In this document: piece by piece, positions 50,046-58,378 of the stretch | Position numbering within the stretch: the first letter of the stretch is position 1 | Layout: each line of letters opens with the position of its first letter | Assembly (NCBI GenBank): GCA_017745175.1 | Contig: JAGHZY010000014.1 | Location: forward strand, 1-64,000 | Direction: 5' to 3' | Source of the DNA: Sphingopyxis sp. | Lineage (GTDB): Bacteria > Pseudomonadota > Alphaproteobacteria > Sphingomonadales > Sphingomonadaceae | Length of the DNA: 64,000 nucleotides | The notes under the pieces: generated by a model | Told to the model about the DNA's origin: nothing | Databases searched by the model: none | Seen by the model: the letters and a program-made list of their open reading frames with translations, nothing else | Translations under genes and position numbers: made by a program

Positions 50046-50528
50046 ATGAAAGCACTCTATGCTGCCTTGCTTGCCGTTGCCGCGACGAACGCCGCGCCAG
50101 CGTTCGCCGCGCCGACGTCCGCATCCCCGCTGATCGGCAGCTGGGCGGTCGATACGTCGCGCCTGACGATGCCGCCCGAAGCGCGGCCGAAGAGCGTCAC
50201 CATTTCCTATGAGGATGTCGGCGGCGGCAAGTGGCGGACGAATGTCGAAGTCGTGCTGCCCGACAGCAAGAAGGTCCAGGCGATATCGACCTATGTCCCG
50301 GACGGAACCGCGACACCGGTCGAAGGCAATCTGGAAGCCGACATGGCGGCGACGCGGCTGCCCGAACCGGGCGTGATGGTGACCGCGCTCGCATTGCACG
50401 GCAATCCGGGGTCGATGCGGACCTATACCGTGTCCGCCGATGGCAAGACGATGACCGAGACCGTGGTCTATTTCACGCAGGAGGGCGTGCCCGCGATGCG
50501 GACGAATTATTTCAATCGCGTGCGTTGA
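50046..50528 (+). CDS. Secreted hypothetical protein
   Basis: 160 aa. Signal peptide MKALYAALLAVAATNAAPAF with cleavage after AFA. The mature part looks like a beta-rich lipocalin-like domain: PLIGSWAVDTSRLTMPPEAR, VTISYEDVGGGKWRTNVEVV, NPGSMRTYTVSADGKTMTET and VYFTQEGVPAMRTNYFNR. No cysteines and no known catalytic motif. Probably periplasmic. ATG 50046 follows GGAGAGG. Transcribed alone; a pair of palindromic repeats follows. Confidence 0.75.
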   Translation: MKALYAALLAVAATNAAPAFAAPTSASPLIGSWAVDTSRLTMPPEARPKSVTISYEDVGGGKWRTNVEVVLPDSKKVQAISTYVPDGTATPVEGNLEADMAATRLPEPGVMVTALALHGNPGSMRTYTVSADGKTMTETVVYFTQEGVPAMRTNYFNRVR

Positions 50529-50571
50529 GGGCGGTTGGCGAAGGTCGGCTTTGGGTGGATTCCAGACATTC

Positions 50572-50642
50572 GTCATCCCGGACTTGATCCGGGATCCATC
50601 GCAGCGCTGAAGTCATGGACCCCGGATCAAGTCCGGGGTGAC
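50572..50642. repeat. Two inverted copies of the family A palindrome
   Basis: GTCATCCCGGACTTGATCC (from 50572, unit to 50597) and its reverse form ending in AAGTCCGGGGTGAC (50617-50642) face each other across 19 bases. Each unit is itself a palindrome. Another copy lies at 27117-27143. The pair sits between two convergent genes and may also act in transcription ending. Confidence 0.8.
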
Positions 50643-50699
50643 GACAAAAGAGAGTGGCCGCTTCCGGCAGTTAGCAGCCGTCCCGCCTCCAACCGACAG

Positions 50700-50990
50700 T
50701 CAGACCGCGCCGAGCGTCTCGATCTCGGGCGCGCCGGCGAGGCAGGGGCCGAGGCGCGCGCCGATCGACCGGAAATGGTCCGAGGCGCGGTGCGCGTCGA
50801 GCGCAGTCTGGTCGTCATAGCATTCGAGCACCTTGTAGGCGCCCGCCTCGCCCGTCTTGAACAGGCGGTAATAGCTGTTGCCCGCTTCGTTCGCGTTCAC
50901 GGCGGCGGCGAGTTCGGCGAAGATGCCCTCGAATTCGGCTTCCTTGCCGGACTGGACGCGCAGCGTAGCGATCACACCGATGGCACTCAT
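50700..50990 (-). CDS. Putative quinol monooxygenase (ABM domain)
   Basis: 96 aa ferredoxin-like alpha/beta barrel protein: SAIGVIATLRVQSGKEAEFE, FAELAAAVNANEAGNSYYRL, YKVLECYDDQTALDAHRASD and HFRSIGARLGPCLAGAP are typical of antibiotic-biosynthesis-monooxygenase (YgiN-like) proteins. They oxidise quinols or phenols without a cofactor, as dimers. ATG 50990 follows GGAGAGAGAC. It is 15 bp after the gene at 51006 in the same unit. Confidence 0.87.
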   Translation of the reverse strand: MSAIGVIATLRVQSGKEAEFEGIFAELAAAVNANEAGNSYYRLFKTGEAGAYKVLECYDDQTALDAHRASDHFRSIGARLGPCLAGAPEIETLGAV

Positions 50991-51005
50991 GTCTCTCTCC
51001 TTGTT

Positions 51006-51590
51006 TCAGGCCTTGAGGTCGGGGTCGACGGTCCAGCCGTCCTCGACCTGGATGCCGAAGCTGTTCAAAATCATCGAAACCTGCGTGTACTGACCGACGG
51101 TCATGACGAGGTCCATGCGGCCCTTGTCGCCGAGCGGCGCGAGCGCGGTCCAGCTGGCGTCGGTCACGAAATGGTTGGTCGTGAGCTCGTCGGTCGCGCG
51201 CAGCATCGCGCGGTCGAGGTCGTTCCAGCCGTCCGCGTCGGGGCCGGTCTTTATGCGCGCGATCTCGTCTTCGGCAAGGCCGCAGTCGAGGCCGATGCGC
51301 TTGTGCTGGGTCCACTCATAACCCGAGCGGCAGTTGTAGCCGGTGCGCAGGATGACGAGTTCGCGGTCGCGCGGGGAAAGCGCGTTGCGCTTCGAGAGGA
51401 TATAATTACCCCAGCCGAGGAAGGCGGTGAGCGCCTTGGGTGCGTGGGCGAGGGTTCGGAAAATGTTGAGGATCCTGCCGCCCCCGACCTTGCCGCCTTC
51501 GGAAGCAAGGAAGGGTTCGAGCGCGGCGCGCTGGTCGGCATCGAGCCGGCCCAAATCGACCGGCTCGATACGCGGAACGCTCAGGCGCAA
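51006..51590 (-). CDS. Carboxymuconolactone decarboxylase-family (AhpD-like) protein
   Basis: 194 aa from TTG 51590, one base after the thiolase stop and with GAGG upstream. CMD fold: GGGRILNIFRTLAHAPKALT, FLGWGNYILSKRNALSPRDR, ELVILRTGYNCRSGYEWTQH and DELTTNHFVTDASWTALA. The CxxC of true AhpD is not present (NCRSGYEWTQH has one Cys), so it is probably not a peroxidase. The role in a fatty-acid or aromatic module is suggested only by the adjoining thiolase, MaoC and monooxygenase genes. Confidence 0.85.
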   Translation of the reverse strand: MRLSVPRIEPVDLGRLDADQRAALEPFLASEGGKVGGGRILNIFRTLAHAPKALTAFLGWGNYILSKRNALSPRDRELVILRTGYNCRSGYEWTQHKRIGLDCGLAEDEIARIKTGPDADGWNDLDRAMLRATDELTTNHFVTDASWTALAPLGDKGRMDLVMTVGQYTQVSMILNSFGIQVEDGWTVDPDLKA

Positions 51591-51591
51591 A

Positions 51592-52773
51592 TCAGAAGAC
51601 CTCGAACAGGCCCGCTGCGCCCTGGCCGCCACCGATGCACATGGTGACGACGGCATATTTGACGCCGCGGCGCTTGCCTTCGATCAGCGCGTGGCCGACG
51701 CAGCGCGCGCCGGTCATGCCGAAGGGGTGGCCGATCGAGATCGAGCCGCCGTTGACGTTGAGCAGTTCGTTCGGGATGCCGAGCTGATCGCGGCAATAGA
51801 GGACCTGCACGGCAAAGGCTTCGTTGAGTTCCCAGAGGCCGATGTCGTCCATCTTGAGGTCGAAGCGTTCGAGCAGCTTCGGGATCGCGAAGACGGGACC
51901 GATGCCCATTTCGTCGGGCTCGGTGCCCGCGACCGCCATGCCGACATAGCGGCCGAGCGGCTGGAGGCCCTTCTTTTCGGCGACCTTGGCTTCCATCAGC
52001 ACCGCGGCCGACGCACCGTCGGCGAGCTGGCTGGCGTTGCCCGCGGTGATCGAGAAGCCTTCGCCCATCACCGGCTTCAGGCTCGACAGCCCTTCGAGCG
52101 TCGTGTCGGGACGGTTGCACTCGTCCTTGTCGGCGACGACGTCCTTGAAGGTGACCTCCTTGGTTTCCTTGTTCACGACAGCCATGGTGGCCGGGCACGC
52201 GACGATCTCGTCGTCATATTTGCCGGCGGCCTGTGCCGCGGCGGTGCGCTGCTGCGACTGGAACGAATATTCGTCCTGATATTCGCGGCTGATGTTGTAG
52301 CGCTTCGCGACGACCTCTGCGGTGCCGATCATCGGCATATAGGTGTCCTTGTGCATCGCGATCAGCTCGGCGTCGGTCTCGATGAACACCTTGCCGCTGC
52401 CGCTGACCTTCGAGATCGACTCGATGCCGCCGGCGACCGCGATGTCCTGACGATCGACGATGATCTGCTTCGCGGCGGTCGCGATCGTCATCAGGCCCGA
52501 CGAGCACTGGCGGTCGATCGACATGCCGGGGACGGTGACAGGCAGGCCCGAACGCAGCGCGATCAGGCGCGCGACGTTCATCGTCTGCGATCCCTGCTGC
52601 ATCGCGGCACCGAAGACGACGTCGTCGATCTCGCCGCCCTCGATACCGGCGCGCTCGACCGCGGCGCGGACCGCATGGGCGCCGAGCGTCGGGGCGAGGG
52701 TGTTGTTGAACGAGCCGCGCGCCGCCTTGGTCAGCGGGGTGCGGGCGGTGGAAACGATGACGGCGTCACGCAT
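51592..52773 (-). CDS. Acetyl-CoA C-acyltransferase (thiolase)
   Basis: 393 aa. Thiolase fold with the three catalytic regions: [19 protein letters not shown] (C90, acyl carrier), [16 protein letters not shown], and [16 protein letters not shown] (H349) with [19 protein letters not shown] (C379). It cleaves 3-ketoacyl-CoA with CoA, or runs in reverse. Similar to degradative FadA/PcaF-type enzymes; precise chain length not known. ATG 52773 follows AAGGA. Upstream of the AhpD-like gene, downstream of MaoC. Confidence 0.95.
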   Translation of the reverse strand: MRDAVIVSTARTPLTKAARGSFNNTLAPTLGAHAVRAAVERAGIEGGEIDDVVFGAAMQQGSQTMNVARLIALRSGLPVTVPGMSIDRQCSSGLMTIATAAKQIIVDRQDIAVAGGIESISKVSGSGKVFIETDAELIAMHKDTYMPMIGTAEVVAKRYNISREYQDEYSFQSQQRTAAAQAAGKYDDEIVACPATMAVVNKETKEVTFKDVVADKDECNRPDTTLEGLSSLKPVMGEGFSITAGNASQLADGASAAVLMEAKVAEKKGLQPLGRYVGMAVAGTEPDEMGIGPVFAIPKLLERFDLKMDDIGLWELNEAFAVQVLYCRDQLGIPNELLNVNGGSISIGHPFGMTGARCVGHALIEGKRRGVKYAVVTMCIGGGQGAAGLFEVF

Positions 52774-52838
52774 GATAGGAGTCCTTCTTTCTGGTTCCGG
52801 TTATCTTAACGGGGGAGGTCAGCCGGGAAAGCCATGCT

Positions 52839-53297
52839 TCAGACGAAAAACTGGCTGATCCATTCGGCAATCAGGGCAGGCTTTTCCTCGCCCTCGATCT
52901 CGATCGTCACTTCATTGGTCTGCTGCCACTGGCCGGGGCGCTTCTCGTCGAGTTCGAGCAGCTTTACATGGCTGCGCACGCGCTTGCCCGAGCGGACGGG
53001 AGCGAGGAAGCGGACCTTGTTGCCGCCGTAGTTGACGCCCATCTTGACGCCCGCGATGCGGGGGCCGTCGGTCTTTGCGCCGAGCATCGGGATCAGCGAC
53101 AGTGTCAGAAAGCCGTGCGCGATCGTGCCGCCGAAGGGCGTGAGCTTCGCCTTTTCCTCGTCGATATGGATGAACTGATGGTCACCGGTTGCATCGGCGA
53201 ACTTGTTGATCATGTCCTGATCGACGAGCACCCATTCGGAGGTGCCGATATTCTGCCCGACCTTGGTCTGCAGTTCCTGCGGCGTGATGGTGGCCAT
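52839..53297 (-). CDS. MaoC-family (R)-specific enoyl-CoA hydratase-like protein
   Basis: 152 aa hot-dog fold: SEWVLVDQDMINKFADATGD followed by HQFIHIDEEKAKLTPFGGTI and AHGFLTLSLIPML. The hydratase-2 motif (D and H of FADATGDHQFIH, then GTIAHGFL) is intact, so it is probably active on acyl-CoA. In phaZ-bearing organisms such enzymes can link beta-oxidation to PHA, or act in fatty-acid breakdown with the neighbouring thiolase. ATG 53297 follows GAGGGG. Confidence 0.92.
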   Translation of the reverse strand: MATITPQELQTKVGQNIGTSEWVLVDQDMINKFADATGDHQFIHIDEEKAKLTPFGGTIAHGFLTLSLIPMLGAKTDGPRIAGVKMGVNYGGNKVRFLAPVRSGKRVRSHVKLLELDEKRPGQWQQTNEVTIEIEGEEKPALIAEWISQFFV

Positions 53298-53391
53298 GTT
53301 TCATCCCCTCAATTGCTGGTTCGGGGCGCGTTCTAGGCCGCTCTTGCCGCGTTGCACAAGAGCCAAGCCCTGCGCCCGCGGCGCCGTAGCG

Positions 53392-54597
53392 TCAGCCGGG
53401 CTTCGCTGTCTTCACCGCCGCCGCTCCCGGCTTCGGAGACTCGGAATAGGGCATGATCATCGTCCCGTCGGGCGCCGCGGTAAAGGTGGTCTGGGTCGGA
53501 TAGGCGAACCCGTACCCGGCCTTCGCCATCGCTTCGAACAGACGGATGCCGATATCGGTGCGCGCCGCGGCGACGACGTCGAATTCGTCGCTGAACACGT
53601 CGAAGAGCAGTTCGAAATCGAGGCTCGACGGCCCGAAGGTCAGAAAGCTCGAGCGGATGAATTCCTGGCCGCCGGCGATAACCTGTTCCTCGAGCAGCGC
53701 GGGAAGGTCGCGAAGCATTTCGGGGGTCGTCTGATAGATCACGCCGATCCTGAAGGTGATGCGGCGGCGGTGGAGATGCGCGAAATTGGTGATCTCCTTG
53801 CTCAGCAGATTGGTGTTCGAGATGACGAGCAGTTCGCCATTGAGCGAGCGCAATCTTGTGCTTTTCAGTCCGATGCGCTCGACCGTCGCGGTGCTCGTGT
53901 CATATTTGATCGTCTCGCCGACGCGGAACGGCCGGTCGAAGATGATCGACAGCGAGGCGAAGAGGTCCGAGAAAATGCCCTGCGCGGCGAGGCCGATCGC
54001 GATGCCGCCAATGCCGAGACCGGCGATCAGGCCGGTGACGTTCACCCCCATATTGTCGAGGATGACGATCGCGGCGATCGCGAACAGCGCGACGCTGATC
54101 AGCAGGCGAATGATGCCCATCGCATTGCTGAGCGTCTCGTTGTTGCCTTCGGCGGCGCGGCGCTGGATCAATCCGAGCACGATCTCGCGCGCCCAGATCG
54201 CGACCTGCAGCACGACCGCGACGGTGAAGACGAACTGGATGATCTGCATGATCACCGCGGGCGGCTGCGCATAGCCCGCGACCATGCGGATCGCGATGAT
54301 CGCGAGGACGCCGGACCGCGTCTTGTGGATCACCTGCCCGGCGATATGCGTCAGCGTCATCTCGCCCTCGGCTCGCCGGGCATGTTTGAGTGCGAAGGTG
54401 CGGACCATCGACAACAGGAAATAGATGGCGAGGCCGAGACCGATCGCGATGCCGATCTGCAGCCAGTGGCTGTTCACCCATGCGACGCTCAGATCCCAGT
54501 AGCGTTGCAGGTCGTCAAGCGGGTTGGGCGCAGCGGCTCTTGCGGGCGCGGCTTTCGGGGCGGCGGATGTGGCGGCGGCAAGCAGGGAGAAAGTCAT
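53392..54597 (-). CDS. MscS-family mechanosensitive channel
   Basis: 401 aa. A signal-like N-terminus (TFSLLAAATSAAPKAAPARA), a short periplasmic stretch, and hydrophobic segments at about 44-67, 93-113, 122-145, 163-185; then the pore helix and beta domain: VTGLIAGLGIGGIAIGLAAQ, GIFSDLFASLSIIFDRPFRV and GETIKYDTSTATVERIGLKS, LLVISNTNLLSKEITNFAHL. It opens under membrane tension to release solutes. A Pro/Ala-rich tail ends it. ATG 54597. Confidence 0.92.
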   Translation of the reverse strand: MTFSLLAAATSAAPKAAPARAAAPNPLDDLQRYWDLSVAWVNSHWLQIGIAIGLGLAIYFLLSMVRTFALKHARRAEGEMTLTHIAGQVIHKTRSGVLAIIAIRMVAGYAQPPAVIMQIIQFVFTVAVVLQVAIWAREIVLGLIQRRAAEGNNETLSNAMGIIRLLISVALFAIAAIVILDNMGVNVTGLIAGLGIGGIAIGLAAQGIFSDLFASLSIIFDRPFRVGETIKYDTSTATVERIGLKSTRLRSLNGELLVISNTNLLSKEITNFAHLHRRRITFRIGVIYQTTPEMLRDLPALLEEQVIAGGQEFIRSSFLTFGPSSLDFELLFDVFSDEFDVVAAARTDIGIRLFEAMAKAGYGFAYPTQTTFTAAPDGTMIMPYSESPKPGAAAVKTAKPG

Positions 54598-54627
54598 GCG
54601 GGAGTCCTTGGGGGTCCTCTGGTCGGA

Positions 54628-55638
54628 TCAGGCGGATTGAAGCAAGTCCGCGGCCGCGGGTGCCTGTTCCAGATAGGCCAAAAATCCGCGTTCGTAACGC
54701 GAAAGATAGCGCGTTGCGCGGGGCAGGGGGCCGGATGCGGCGGCAAGGTCGCCCCGTTCCTGAACCGCGGCGAGCATCGCGGGGTGTACATAAGCCTTGC
54801 GCGCGATGGCGGGCGTGTTGCCGAGCCGATCGGCGACATGTTCGAGCATCGCCTTCAGCGTCGGCGGATCGGGCGTATCGTAGAGAAAGGCAAAGGCCTC
54901 GACGCTGGCGGTCCATGTCCGGAAATGCCTGGCGCTGAATTCGTCGCCCATCGCCTCGCGGATATAGGCGTTCACATCGTCGGACGCGACGGCGTACAGG
55001 TTTCCGTCGTCCTCATATTGGAAGAGTTTCTGGCCGGGCAGATCCTGCAGCCGCCGGACCAGCGTCGTCAGGCTGCGGTCGCTGATCGTGACCTCGCGCT
55101 TCGCACCGCCCTTGGCGACGTAGCTGAGGCGGAGTGTCTTGCCCGACAGTTTTGCGTGACGTTGGCGCAATGTCGTTGCGCCGAAGCTCCTGTTCGCCGC
55201 GACATATTGCTCGTTTCCGATACGCAGTGCCGCGAGATCGAGCAGGCGTACGACCGCCGCGACGACGCGATCGGCGCACAGGGTTCGCCGCGCAAGATCA
55301 TCGGCGAGGCGCGCGCGGAGCAGCGGAAGCGCGTGGCCAAAAGCAGCGCAGCGATCATATTTGTCGGCGTCGCGCGCTATCCGGAAATCGGGGTGATAGC
55401 GATATTGCTTGCGTCCGCGCGCGTCGTATCCGGTGGCAAGGATATGACCGTTGGCTGCGGGGCAGAACCACGCATCCTGATAGGCGGGCGGCAGCGCGAT
55501 CGCATTGAGCCGGTCGATCTCCTCACGATCGCGAATGATCCTGCCCTTGGCGTCGCGGTAGCGCCAGCCGGCGCCAGAGCGTTCGCGGCCGATGCCGGGC
55601 AGGCTGTCGTCGACATGGACAAGGTGCGGGGCGGGCAT
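54628..55638 (-). CDS. Bacterial DNA topoisomerase IB
   Basis: 336 aa. Type IB enzymes relax supercoils by a 3'-phosphotyrosine intermediate. N-terminal domain: GWRYRDAKGRIIRDREEIDR, IALPPAYQDAWFCPAANGHI, ATGYDARGRKQYRYHP. Catalytic domain: LRIGNEQYVAANRSFGATTL (Arg), LSGKTLRLSYVAKGGAKREV (Lys), SARHFRTWTASVEAF (Arg/His) and ARKAYVHPAML with nucleophile Y283. These poxvirus-like enzymes are common in sphingomonads and are probably for stress or repair. ATG 55638. Confidence 0.95.
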   Translation of the reverse strand: MPAPHLVHVDDSLPGIGRERSGAGWRYRDAKGRIIRDREEIDRLNAIALPPAYQDAWFCPAANGHILATGYDARGRKQYRYHPDFRIARDADKYDRCAAFGHALPLLRARLADDLARRTLCADRVVAAVVRLLDLAALRIGNEQYVAANRSFGATTLRQRHAKLSGKTLRLSYVAKGGAKREVTISDRSLTTLVRRLQDLPGQKLFQYEDDGNLYAVASDDVNAYIREAMGDEFSARHFRTWTASVEAFAFLYDTPDPPTLKAMLEHVADRLGNTPAIARKAYVHPAMLAAVQERGDLAAASGPLPRATRYLSRYERGFLAYLEQAPAAADLLQSA

Positions 55639-55695
55639 GAGGCCATAGCGCCTCGCCGCCGTCGATGGTTCCCGGCCGTAATGTCTGTCGGTGGG

Positions 55696-56826
55696 TCAGG
55701 TCTCGCTGCGGCCGGCAGCGAAAAGCGTGCGCGGTGCTGCGCGCACGCGGTCGCCGGCGCGCTGGGCGATACGCCGGGCTGGCACTTCGAGGGCGATATG
55801 AAGCAAATGCGATGCCGCCAGCGTCAACAGGATGAAGGCCAATATCTTCGCCGGGTGGACCATCGCCGGATCGTTGACGAAGAAAAGCTTGAAGAGGATC
55901 CACAGGAAGAAGTGCGACAGATAGACGGCATAGCTGATGTCCCCCAGCCATTGTGCGATCCGGCCCGACAGCAGCGGCCGTGGCGCCGTCGAGGCCTGCA
56001 GTGCTAGGATGACGATACTTGCCATGATCAGCGGTACGGCCGCGGGCTGCGACCCTGTTACGCCGAACAACAGCGCTGCGACTGCGGCGAGGCCGAGCGC
56101 GGTGGCATGGATGATTATCGCGCTGCGCGGCTTTTCGCGTTGCGCCGTCCACCATTGGCAAAGCAGGATGCCGATGCCGAATTCGACGAGGCAGCGCAGC
56201 AGCCCGGTCGCGGGAATATCGTCGCCGATGCTGGCGCGGCCGGTTGCCGCGAACCACCATCCGAGACCCGCCGCCATCGCGATGACCAGCAGCGGAAAGC
56301 TCCACGCACCGCGCGGCAGGCGCACCAGCCAGCCGCCCGTACCCGCCAGCAGCAGATAGGCCGCCCATTCGGTCGAGATCGACCACGCCGGGTCGTTCCA
56401 GGCCAGCCGGTCGCCGAACCCCCAGTTCTGGACGAGCAGATAGTGGGCGGGAAGTTCCGCAAAGCTGTAATGCTCGCCCGGATCGCGCCCGCTGACGATC
56501 AGCGCAGCCGCGAACAGGACCATCGCCGACAGGATCGCCATGTGAAGCGGGAAGATACGGGCAAAGCGGCGGACGATGAAATGCGGCGCGGCGCGCACGC
56601 CCCGATCGCGAAATTCGCCGCCATAGGTCCACCAGAGGACGAAGCCCGACAGGACGAAGAACAGGTCGACCGCCAGATAGCCCTGCGCCAGCACCGCGAT
56701 CGCGTGTGCGGGCAGGAAACCGGTCATCCCGCCGCGGATATGGTAGAATAATACCATCAGCGCCGCGAAACCGCGCAGGCCGGTGAGCGTCGGCAGTATC
56801 CGCCCGGGCGTGACGGCGGCGCTCAT
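55696..56826 (-). CDS. Acyltransferase family 3 membrane protein
   Basis: 376 aa. Start of the acyltransferase-3 fold: PTLTGLRGFAALMVLFYHIR, with the catalytic H in VLFYHIRGG, YLAVDLFFVLSGFVLWW, and HFIVRRFARIFPLHMAILSA; then DPAWSISTEWAAYLLLAGTG and about 10 membrane helices. It O-acylates a surface sugar or lipid. ATG 56826 overlaps the stop of the O-ligase gene by four bases, so the two are made together and this protein probably acetylates the same glycan. Confidence 0.92.
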   Translation of the reverse strand: MSAAVTPGRILPTLTGLRGFAALMVLFYHIRGGMTGFLPAHAIAVLAQGYLAVDLFFVLSGFVLWWTYGGEFRDRGVRAAPHFIVRRFARIFPLHMAILSAMVLFAAALIVSGRDPGEHYSFAELPAHYLLVQNWGFGDRLAWNDPAWSISTEWAAYLLLAGTGGWLVRLPRGAWSFPLLVIAMAAGLGWWFAATGRASIGDDIPATGLLRCLVEFGIGILLCQWWTAQREKPRSAIIIHATALGLAAVAALLFGVTGSQPAAVPLIMASIVILALQASTAPRPLLSGRIAQWLGDISYAVYLSHFFLWILFKLFFVNDPAMVHPAKILAFILLTLAASHLLHIALEVPARRIAQRAGDRVRAAPRTLFAAGRSET

Positions 56827-58157
56827 GCGGCGATCGTCCGGGCGGTCAGGGGGCGCCAGCCCGCTTCCTGCTCGCGGCGGCGGCAATAGGTCGTCAGCCC
56901 GATCTCGAGCGCGAGCATCATATAGATGAAGGGCTGAAAGGCGATCGCGACGAACAGCGACCCGACCAGATAGACGATATGCCCGTGCTGCAGCGCGGTC
57001 GCCAGCGGCGCGATCCATTGCTCTTCGCCGCGCCGCGTTTTCAGATAGCGTCGCCGGACGCGCTCCATCCGGAACAGCCCAGCGAAATGGAGAAGCAGCC
57101 ACATCGCCGTGCCCGGGTAGCCCTGCTCGCCCAGCATCTCGAAATAGCTCGAGTGATAGGCGCGCGATTCCTCTTCATAGACGCTCGCCGTCTCTTCGGG
57201 GCTGCTCGCTTCCTTCTCGACGCGGACGCGGTTCTGCAGATAGGCGTTGAAGCCGCCGCCGAACGGATGATCCTTGGCATATTCCCACGTCCACGCCCAC
57301 ACCGCGACGCGCGTCGAGGCCGACTGGTCGGACTTGTAGCCGCGGATCGTTTCCATGCGTTCGGTATAGCTTTGGGGCAGGAAGGGGATGGCCGCGGCGG
57401 CGAGCAGCCCGGCGCCGGCGATATAGAGCAGGCGATGCTTGACCGCGCGCAGCGACAGCAGGCCCAGCACGACGAGACAGACGAGCCCCGTGCGCGCCTG
57501 TGTCCCAACGGGCAGCAGCGCGCAAGCGAAGACCAGCGCGAAGCAGAAGAGCGAGACCATCCAGTCGGGGGGGAAGATTGTCCCGTGACGGCGATACCAG
57601 AGGATCAGCGGGATGATCGATATGGCGACGCACGACATGGTGCTGCCCTCGTACAATCCGTAATTTTCCGAGAGCAGCAACTGAAGCGCACCATAGCCCC
57701 CGCCGCCTGCCGCGGTCTTGATACCCCCCGCGATCGCGATCGCCGCCGCCGAGAGCAGCAGCATCAGCGCCAGTGCCTCGATCCGCAGCTTGGTCCGCAG
57801 CGTCAGCGGCAGGAAGATGGCCCAGATCAGCGCCTTCCACACCCAGCTCCACTTGTCCGCTGCCTCGACGGGAAAGTCGGCATAGATGGTCGTCATCCAG
57901 CAATAGACAAGCAGGAGGACGAGCAGGGTCTGCCGTCCCGACCAGCGCGTGTCCTTCTTGTCGTCGGCCGCGAGCCAGCCGGCGATCGCGAGTCCGAAGA
58001 CGATCAGCGAGATCGGGATCGAATTGATCAGGAAATAGCTGAGCCGCTGCGGCGCGACGACGTCGATGTAGCAAAAGCACAGCACGAACAGGAACGGTTT
58101 CCGGAAACCGATCCCGATGAAGGCAAAGAGAAAGGCGACAAAGGCGATGTCACGCAT
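56823..58157 (-). CDS. O-antigen-ligase-like O-glycosylation ligase, exosortase A-associated
   Basis: 444 aa, about ten membrane helices with a large loop near the C-terminus. MRDIAFVAFLFAFIGIGFRK, LFVLCFCYIDVVAPQRLSYF and the loop motif HPFGGGFNAYLQNRVRVEKE with ESRAYHSSYFEMLGEQGYPG match my memory of the exosortase-A-associated ligase family (TIGR03097). Such proteins are thought to transfer oligosaccharide to PEP-CTERM proteins or exopolymer. ATG 58157 overlaps the small upstream gene by eight bases. Confidence 0.88.
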   Translation of the reverse strand: MRDIAFVAFLFAFIGIGFRKPFLFVLCFCYIDVVAPQRLSYFLINSIPISLIVFGLAIAGWLAADDKKDTRWSGRQTLLVLLLVYCWMTTIYADFPVEAADKWSWVWKALIWAIFLPLTLRTKLRIEALALMLLLSAAAIAIAGGIKTAAGGGGYGALQLLLSENYGLYEGSTMSCVAISIIPLILWYRRHGTIFPPDWMVSLFCFALVFACALLPVGTQARTGLVCLVVLGLLSLRAVKHRLLYIAGAGLLAAAAIPFLPQSYTERMETIRGYKSDQSASTRVAVWAWTWEYAKDHPFGGGFNAYLQNRVRVEKEASSPEETASVYEEESRAYHSSYFEMLGEQGYPGTAMWLLLHFAGLFRMERVRRRYLKTRRGEEQWIAPLATALQHGHIVYLVGSLFVAIAFQPFIYMMLALEIGLTTYCRRREQEAGWRPLTARTIAA

Positions 58158-58314
58158 CGACGCGGCCGTGCTCTTCAGGATGTTCGGCATCGCGGCGCTG
58201 CTGCCACAGCATGCGCGGGCTGACCTCGCGGTCGAGATCGTCGCGGTGGAGCAGGCGCCAGAGTGCAATCGCCATCAAGACGTGCGTCAGGACAATGGAA
58301 AAATTGTCGACCAT
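58150..58314 (-). CDS. Small single-span membrane protein coupled to the ligase
   Basis: 54 aa, MVDNFSIVLTHVLMAIALWR as an N-terminal membrane helix, then LLHRDDLDREVSPRMLW and a charged tail. ATG 58314 has GGAG six bases before, and the stop overlaps the ligase start (ATGCGTGA), so it looks translated and coupled. A homologous small gene at this place is what I recall from other sphingomonads. Function unknown; may assist the ligase. Confidence 0.65.
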   Translation of the reverse strand: MVDNFSIVLTHVLMAIALWRLLHRDDLDREVSPRMLWQQRRDAEHPEEHGRVDA

Positions 58315-58378
58315 GTCCGCTCCGCTACGCGATCGGGGTTGACGCCGCGTTAAGGCTTGTATGTCAGTGCACTGGCCC

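Noticed and set aside
53242-56007. A 921-codon open frame on the plus strand opposite MaoC, MscS, topoisomerase and acyltransferase genes
   Set aside because: It crosses four well-supported genes and has low-complexity composition.
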